Source: Batillaria attramentaria
Lineage: Eukaryota > Mollusca > Gastropoda > Batillariidae
NCBI GenBank assembly: GCA_018292915.2
Contig: JACVVK020000013.1
Span: 1,225,001-1,289,000 of the forward strand
Reading direction: 5' to 3'
Length of the DNA: 64,000 nucleotides
Part shown: one piece after another, positions 31,017 through 40,200 of the stretch
How the letters are laid out: each line of letters starts with the position of its first letter
How positions within the stretch are numbered: the stretch's first letter is position 1
The notes under the pieces: generated by a model
What the model was told of the DNA's origin: nothing
The model's database searches: none
What the model saw: only the letters and a program-made list of their open reading frames with translations
Made by a program: the position numbers and the translations under genes

Positions 31017-34000
31017 CGCGCACATGCATGTACCTTGAATTATCAAAATCTTCCACTTCTGTAGACATTTCCTTTTTAAAAAGTTTTGGCGGATTTCCAC
31101 CTTTGGCTAAAAGTGTGTTTCCTCCTCCGAAGCACTTAAAACAATGCTAAAACACACAACAGTGCACAGAGTTTAGTCCAATTTTAAACATTTGCTTCGC
31201 AGACACGCGTTTGTGGCGTTGCTACTTTGTCATCAAATGATGGAAACCTTTCCTTCTATTGGATCATGGACCATTTTCAGCCGTGCACGTCATCTCACGT
31301 TCATTATCACCTACCTGTTGTGATTGCAGCGTATTGCGAACATAACCACGACCCTCCAGTACAGCTTGGAGGGCTCTTTCTTGGAGGGCCTGGAGTCTGA
31401 AGATGTCGGGGTGTTGCGACAGTGCCTGAGAACTTACGCCCTCATCGACAAGATCCGAGACGCAGAAAACCTGTTCAGGGAGCATGTTGTGAAACCGTAC
31501 ATGCAGGAGGTATGGTACTTCCCCTATGCTCAGTGCTCGGGTCGTCAGTTTGAATCCCGGCTGGGACCAAATATTTGTGCTGGCCTTTTTCTCGTTGATT
31601 TCACACTTACCTGGTGGAAAACGACATTAAACTCCCAAACACCCACCCTCCCTCTACTACTACTATTGCTTCTAGCTTTAAACCGGCTAATTCCATCATG
31701 GCTAAGCCAGCTTACGTTTTGGAACAGTTTCGCTCGTGAGTGCGCCTGTACGCTCAAAATTACCTTGATGATGAGTACAGCTCTTTTTTTTTTTTTTCTT
31801 TTTTTTTTTCTTTTTTTTTTTTTTTTTTGCTGCCCCAACTCTTTGCCAGTTCCAGTGGTGTTCCTCCCAGGTCATGGGTGGAACCCACGGAGGACTCGGA
31901 AGCTGGGACAATTTTTATTATGCATGATGATGGAGATGAGGATGATAGTAAGATGATGCTATGGAGGTCCATGTGGTTTGGGACTGCGGGACGGGGCCGC
32001 ATTCCACGCTTCCTGTCATAAATATCCCGGCATTAGCCAGGCCCGGGAACTACGGCACCTGCGGTGCCGGCCGTGTAATCATCCACATCATAAGACGTGT
32101 CATACTAAGGGAAGCACCCCCAAAGTCGCACCCGTGAAGTGGGTGAAACTCGGCTGTGTGGCAACAGCCTCCCCATCGGGCCCATAGCACACCCGCTCTG
32201 GGTAGCAGCCGACCTAGGTAGGAAAAATCCCGCTTGCCTCGGCTGGGATTCGAACCCGGGTCTCCCGGTCCATGATCCGAAGTGCTAACCACTACACTAC
32301 GGGGGCCGGTTGAGTACAGCTCTTAATGCAAGACAGTGTTGTTTACACTTTGCGCAAGTGGTCAAACATTCAGATTCTACGGCTGTTGTTACACTACAGG
32401 GCCCGTATGTAAAAGTCAAGGTTAATTTAACCCATAGCTATGGGCCTAACCCAGACTAGAACAAAAGAAACCCAAAAGCAGAATCAAATAAAAAAGGAAG
32501 CAAAGAAAGGAAGAACAAATTCCTTCTATAACGGCTCAGGCACCTTCCTGGAATGGGCCCGCTTCCTAATTTAAAACAAACAACAGAAAATTTAACCCTA
32601 GCGCTACAGTAGTTTAGTTTGAGGTTAGACTCGGGGCTAAAAGCCCTAACCTCGACCATTACATGTACATATGGGCCCTGAAGTGCTTTTTGTGGTCACC
32701 GCGTTATTGACTATGCTTCTGTTGGTTCATTGCCAGCATTACAGATACTGTCACTGTCGAGGTGTCTGAGTGGTGTGATGATAGATACCATGAAAACAGC
32801 TCAGAATGACCTATGAACATACAAATGGTAGCCTTAGCCCCTTTATTTGTCATTAAAATGGAAATCTGTCTCTTTACTTCATTTAAAGTTTAGCTTCTGT
32901 TGTGAATTGCAGTCCAAGGTGATGCACTACATTGGCACTGACCATTGACAAAGGGGCCGCAAATATTCTGTGGAAATTTTGTACATTTTGTTTTGTTCTT
33001 GTTCTCTGCATGGTAACATCAAATGTACAGTTGTCAGGGTTCATACAGGTCATGGAATCCTGGAAAAGTCATGGAATTTGGAAATAGCTTTTCCAGGCCT
33101 GGAAAGTCATGAAATTATCTCAAGAGTCATGAAAAGTCATGGAATTTGGAATTTTATGGAAGCCATTTTGAGCCCAACAGTGAAACGGTCAGCATGGTAA
33201 TTACTCACTGGACTGATTGCCAAAAATACCAACAACTGCCTTCCCATAAGGCTAATGACTAACTCTGAACATTGGTCTTGCTGACTGCGATAACTTGGAT
33301 AAGCTCATAATTTCTACCCTCACGTGTGTCAGTGTCAAAGAGGACGAGGAAGGTGTCATGGAAAACAGGAGAGTTGGCCTCGAAAAATCATGGAAAAGTC
33401 ATGAATTTTTGAGACTGTGAACCTGTATGGACCCTGAGTTGTGTTTGATGATTGCCAGGTGATTTCCGAGGCTTTCCTGCGATCCAGCAGTCAGGGCCTT
33501 GAGGGGATGTTTGCCAAAGTTCTCAACTTTGTACCCACACACTGTCGTGTGCTGCGGGATATCACATGCCCTGGTGCCAGGTACTGACCGCTGACGGGTC
33601 TCCGTCTTGCCATGTAGTCCTTTACATAGAGTGATAGACAGTGCAAAATAGCATGTGTATCAGAAACATTGTAATCTAGCCAAAGATTGAATCAAGTTCG
33701 TCATATTTTTATTTGCATCACCCCAACTCCACCCCCACCCCCTCCCTGCCGCCACTACTAGGTACTGAGGTGGCCAGGTTTCCTCCTTTGCTATGTACTT
33801 GATTGCCTATTTGGTAATGGTAGTGAACAATTTATTTTTCAAAAAGAAAAAAAAAAGTAGAAGCCAACATTAAAACCTAGCCTTTTTTTCCTTTTTTTAG
33901 AATTTTTTATTTTAAGATTTCTGTTGTGTTTTGGGGTGTTTTTTTTTTTTTGTTTGTTTTTTTTTTTTTAGTCCATGCACAAGGAAGATTAAACAAGACA

Positions 34001-36066
34001 CTGCAGATACATGTAATACAGAGAATTTTCCCATAACCTTGTATAGTAAGGTTACAGATAATATAGGCTCACTCTGCATAGACCGGGTAGTGTAGTGTTC
34101 CTTTATGAAAGATACTTGTACAGCGGCGTTTGTCTTGTCTTCAGTTCTGGGGAGATGGTGAGAGGGTATGACTTCCTGGTCAATGCTGTTTGGCCAGAAA
34201 TCGTGGCCAACCTTGAAGCAAGAACGCCTTCAATCTTTGCACCTGGTAATCCAGAGGTGTTTCACCAGGTAGGGCATTGTCTCTTTTGTATGACGTAGCT
34301 TTACAGGATTGTGAAGACAACAGCATGGTAGTTTTTTTCTTGTCCTCTCGATGTAGTACATTTTTGTCTAAAATTAGTAAAAACGAGAATCTCAGCAAAC
34401 TGTCTTGTCTGTCATTCCAAATGCTGCGCTGAACAAATCCGTCACCAGTCCCTGCTATGATTCTCTGTCTAAAATGTTTGATGTACTAGAAACAACTGAC
34501 TGTTAGTCAGATGTATGGAAAACACAGTTTGGTTTTGGGTTTTTTAATGCTCTGCAAGGCACACAGAATATAAAACATTTAAATTTTACACACCCAGAAA
34601 AAAAGGGGAAAAATGGAAAAAAGAAGAAAAAAATGGAAAAGAAAATGGAAATAGAAGAAAGAAAAAATGGAGGGGGGGGGGGAAAAAAACCACCTTGATT
34701 AACCAGTCACACCTACAGAGCCTCATCTCATTCTTACCTAGCTCTCTCTGTTTCTGGGAGCCGGGGTGGCCGAATGGTAGAGTGTTGGACTTCTTGGGTC
34801 GTGAGTTCGCATCCCGGTTGGGGCCAAATATTTGTGCTGGCTTTTTCATCATTGCCCCGTCTTTGATATCACCCCTATGTGGTGGAAAAGGACGTTAAAC
34901 CCCCAGACACACACCCACCCACTCTCTCTCTTTCCACGAGAAAGACCTCATGTGCAAGAGGTAGGTCATATCAAGGGAATTAATAAAACTAACTGTAATC
35001 TCACTGTCTGACCTCTAGCAATTCAGTCACAAGTTGTTTCCCTTCATTTTCCGCGCAGAAATACCTGACGAGCCAGGCATTCTTGGCAAAGTTTGAGTCG
35101 CTGTGTGGAACGCAAGCCAGCGTACAGCGACTGCGCGCCCACCCCAGCTACCACACGTTCAGCATCAAGTGGAGTCTGCCGGTCTACTTTCAGATCAGGT
35201 TTGTCCGATGTTTGTCACAGGCGAAAGATGAGACGTATGCTCATGTTTCTTTTAAAGTTCTGTGTTAAGTTCTGCACCCTCTTTGGATTGGATTGGATTG
35301 GAATTCTTCTTCGTCCCACTACCATAGTAGAGGAATTGTGGGCTGCTTCCTTCCCCCGGGGGAAGCGCGTCGCCATGAACCAGCGCCACCCCCTTTTTTT
35401 TTTCCCTTGCATGCGTGGGTGTGTGTGTTTCCAACCTACCGGCCATTTCGGCCTACTCTTTTTCGAATGGTGGAATTGGGATCTTTATCGTGCACACTTG
35501 ATGGTACGTGCATGCGTGTGTACACGGGCCGAAACAGGCACCAAAAGCAAGTCTGCACATGATTTTGACTCGATTTAGTGAGGAGAAATCTCACACCAAA
35601 TTCCTGCCGGGGCAGCACCCGGCCTATACCCAGACAGTCATCCATCCAAGTACTAACCGGGCCCAGCGTTGCTTATCTTTGGTGTGCAAGTGAGAACTGG
35701 TGTGTCCAACATGGCACAGGCCGCTCTTTTGAAATGTATTCATTATATTTAGACAGTGCTGTAACAGGACAGTTTCTGTGTTCCTGGTTTTAATTTTTGA
35801 GCGGTGTTAGTAACAGTAGTAGCATATTAGCAGTAGATGATGGCATTAGTGTTATCATTACATGTAGTATTATTATAGTAGAATTCTTTGCTTTGCTAAC
35901 ATGCAGCAGTGATGTTCCCAGGTTGGAGGTACATGTATAATAATAGGACAAAATGTCCTCGACATCAAAAAGCAATATGACATGGTGTCTTGACATCACA
36001 ATATCAAAATTAATGGACTCCGTCTGGACATACAGAGACACAGACACACACACAGACACACACACA

Positions 36067-36111
<45 letters not shown>

Positions 36112-37077
36112 GATAGCAGACAGCACAGTATCTACCGATCGCCACACACAGTTTGAAACAGAAAGTTACCTGTTTCACTGGGGAAAACACAAACAAGAAC
36201 AAAAAACTAAAGTTTCAAGGAACAAGGAAGCTTTAACTGGACATTTGTCCTGAAAGGACCAGTGGCATTAGGACACTTACAATTTAATCGGACTGTGACC
36301 GATGCCCGAGCCCTTGGAACATCACTGATGCAGTGTGTTGTCAAGAGAAATGGAGAAGCTTAGTTTTGGCTTTCCTTCTTCTGTCAGATTCCAGGAGATT
36401 GCAGGAAGCCTGGAGACAGCTTTGGTAACTGGTCTGAACTCTGCAGGGGGTAAGTGCTGACCAGGTTGTTTACAAAGCCTGCACAGCACCTCCAGTCCTG
36501 TAGAAAGTGGCGTTCTCATGTCTGTCAAGTATTTTCTTGGGTTTAGGGAATACAATCTGTGCATCTGAAATGTCTCTTTGTAAAATAATCTAAAAGCATT
36601 TGTTGGTAATAGATGCTTCCAAAGGAATTAACTCACTCTGGTAACACTACTGCTGTGATTCTCACTTCACATGAAGTAAATGTATTCAAATCAGATATGC
36701 TGCACATGGCTACCTTCAGGGAGCAGCAAAAACTGTGCCATGGTCATTTTCAGTTTCTCACAAGGATTTGCTTGATAAACTTTGAACGTTTGTCTTCACA
36801 GAAGCTTCAGAATGGAAGCTCCATGCTACACACACCTTGTGGTCAGGACTGGAACGATGTTGGCATGACGACGTTTACCTGCCAGCCTTGCTGCATCGCC
36901 TCTGGAAGCTTTCCCTTCAGCAGATGGCAAGGCATGTCAACTGGATGGATCAGCTGTACGAGGACGAGGTCAGTTGCGTTCGGGTTTGCTCTCCTGTATT
37001 GTGAAGCGTATAATGCAAGCTAGCAGTGACTTGAGTGAGCTGCTCAAGGGGAATTCTTCCCCTTACACACAAGCACG

Positions 37078-37157
<80 letters not shown>

Positions 37158-37158
37158 C

Positions 37159-37220
<62 letters not shown>

Positions 37221-40200
37221 TCGCTCGCACTCACTCACTCACACACACATGCATGCACACACGCACGCATGCACGCACGCACACTCACTCATCTCCTTTT
37301 TTTACTTTTATTTCTGAAACATTCCAGGCAAGAAGATACGTCACAAATATTTTCACTTTGTAAATATGGAGTGCAAGACCAAAATTGTCATGTGTCATTA
37401 CATTCAGCTGGAGCGCCGACGTCAGAGTTTAGCCAGCAAGCCATCCAAAGCGTCACTCACCGGCTCCGCCAGCACCAACCAGCTGACCGCCCTGGGCGGT
37501 GGTGATGCCGCTCGCTCATCCTCACCAGTCCCTCGCCCCAGCTCACCGCAGCCGCAGCAGGTGCAAGACGGCACCAGCACTGCTGAGCCTATCACCACTG
37601 GACAGATCGTGTGTCTACTGTGTGATGCCAGCAGACTGCAGGAAAAGGTCAGAGTATGGAAAGTTTGTGCTTGTACTGCTTTTGCAGAGCTTTATATCTG
37701 TGGGAACTGTCGTAGGACAAATGCTCTGGAAGACCATATAAGTGTGGGGTGTTTGTCCTGAATGTTGTAGGCAGCACAGAAATGACAAGAGGTATGTGAT
37801 GTGATCCTACAGATTGGGAGGTGGGTAAAGTCGCTTAGCCACTCTTGAGAAATTGAAAAAAAAAAAAAAAAAAAAACTGGCAGGGGTGAATTTTAGCGAC
37901 TTTTGAGATCTTTGCTTTTCTGAAAAGGGGTGTTGCCCCCGTGGTCCCACAGTAGTGTGTTACTGCTGCACCGTGGCCTAGGTTTCAGTCTTTTTTCCCT
38001 TCAGCAATTCCCCAGCCTGAATACAACTTCTGTGAAAGTTTCATAGTTAAATGAGTTGCTCTGATTGTACATACATGTATATATGTATGTATATATATAT
38101 ACATGTCTATACTTTCATTATTGCTTCATGTTGCATTACTTGAAATTGTAATTGCCAGTCAAAACCTGCGTCTGATCCACAGTCATTTGGTATAAAGAGG
38201 TACAGATTTGATAAACACTTACAACCTTTTTCTATTCGACAGTCTCAGTAGAGATCTAGTCTGTACTTTTCAAGTTTTATTTTTGTGTGTTCTGTTTTCT
38301 TTTATTTCCTTTAAAAAAAAAAAAAATTGAAAGGTAACAGTATGTGTCCAAGACTTCCTGATAAATATCTACCTTGCACAATATGTACAATAACCTTTGA
38401 TACATTGTTTCAGATCCCTCAGTTTTATGAGAGTACAGTACGGCCGAAAGTATTTGCCGCCGGCTTGCATAATGATGGTGTTTTACGAGGTTTGTCATCA
38501 TTTCTGTCCAAAAATGTGTTTTAAAAATACTTTTTAAAAAATTGATATGAAGGTGACACTGTCAACCACATGTTGAGTGATTTTTCTAGGTGCAACATTC
38601 ATTTAAAGTTTATCGTGTTTGGTGTTACAGGCAAGCGTGATACTGTATTGTACTGTCATTTGACATCTTTAGACTGGGTGTTTTTGGCTCACTTGTGTAA
38701 CAAAGTGAGTCTATGTAATAACCCTCCGTTGTCTGTCTGTGTGTGTGTGTGTGTGTCTGTCTGTCTGTCTGTCTGTGTGTCCACAGTAAACCTTAACTTT
38801 AGCCTTTTCTCAGAATCTACAAATAGCAGAGGCACCAAACTTTGCATGCTGACAGACAGCCATAAGACCTTTCAAAACGTACCATATTCAGTGACCTTGA
38901 CCCAAGGTCAAGGCCACTAAAGCTGTCTGTTTGGAAATTTTCATTGGCAATTTCTCAGAATCTAGAAAAGCCAGAGACATCAAACTTTGCATGATGATAG
39001 ACACTGACAACACATTTACTGACATACCTGTATTCAGTGACTTTGAATCAAGGTCAAGGCCATACAAGCTGTTTTCGGAAAACCTTCCAAAACCTTAAAC
39101 ATTGGCATTTTCTCAAAAACAATGAACAGCAGAGGCACCAAACTTGGCACGCTAATAGACAGCCATAAGTCCTTTCAAAACATGTCACACCCTCTAGTTT
39201 TTGTTGGGACACGGATTGCTGTGTCATTACAGAATGTATTCAGGAGAATGTGTCAGCTGTGGAGGAGAGACTACCCAAGTTCCGCACCATTGTGACCGAT
39301 GAGATCCTAACCCAGTGTTCTGCCTTCATCCGCCAAGTCAGCGACATTCCTCGCCTGTACCGACGCACAAACCGCGAGGTTGGTGATATTATTGTATAAT
39401 GAAGAGAATGCGTTGGAAATATTACAAAATTTGAAAATAAATGCAGCTCTCAATTCCAAAACTTAAAGTGCTGAGCTGACCCTTCGCACCACATGATTGC
39501 AATGTGTCCAGTGTGTGAGAGAAAGTGTGTGGTTCGCGTGAGTGTTTGGTTCAGCTCGTGGCGCTTTGAACCAGTTAATGAAATTGGGTAAAGCGCCTAT
39601 ACAAATTACAATACCCAGTTATTATTATTATTATTATAAGAGCTTGTGCTGGTTTTGTCTTGGTTTGTTTTGTCGGTGTATTTTTGTTTGTCTTAAGCTA
39701 AGGATACGACTCATGGCTGTAACATGAAAAAAAAAAAAAAAATTAAGGGAAGGTTCGTCCCGTAACTTTGCAGTCGAGGGGAGTGAAGCGATAGACTTTG
39801 ATTCTCATTCGGCCAGTTTTGCGAGGGTGGTGCCAGTCTCCTCTTTCTCGCTTCTTTATCTTTCCCTGGCACTGAAGAGGGTTGGATACCAATAATGGTA
39901 CAGTTCTTGTGAGGAGCTTCACAAAATGGAAGAATACCGAGTTCCATGAAAAAAAATATTCTGCTCTGTCTTTGAGTCATGGAACTTGAAAGATGGCTCT
40001 TGGTTTTTTTTGTGTTTTTTTTTTTGACTCAGGAAACTCTGCCAGACTTAGCACAACTGTTAGTCTTGTGTGACATGAATGAGAAACTGATCTGAAATCA
40101 GATATGGTGTACTTACTTACTTAGGCCCATGGCTCCAAGTGGAGCATATGCCATCGACGACCCTTCGCCATCACACTCTGTTCTGGGCTGCTCTTGCCAC

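Noticed and set aside
35605..35676. Possible functional 5S rRNA gene
   Set aside because: Only the 3' two-thirds is 5S-like, it has substitutions and it continues into a SINE body.
36950..37234. Arg/Glu and Cys/Val alternating frames
   Set aside because: They are translations of (CT)n and (CA)n repeats in COG2 intron 12.
37330..37407. Alternative COG2 exon 13 start after ttccag at about 37328
   Set aside because: In the required phase it reaches TAA within twelve codons; the acceptor at 37407/37408 keeps the frame open and fits the downstream exon.
37035..37505. 156-codon plus-strand frame with His/Thr and Ser/Leu runs running into real COG2 sequence
   Set aside because: The first part is intron 12 microsatellite; the true exon 13 begins at 37408 in a different, phase-consistent frame.
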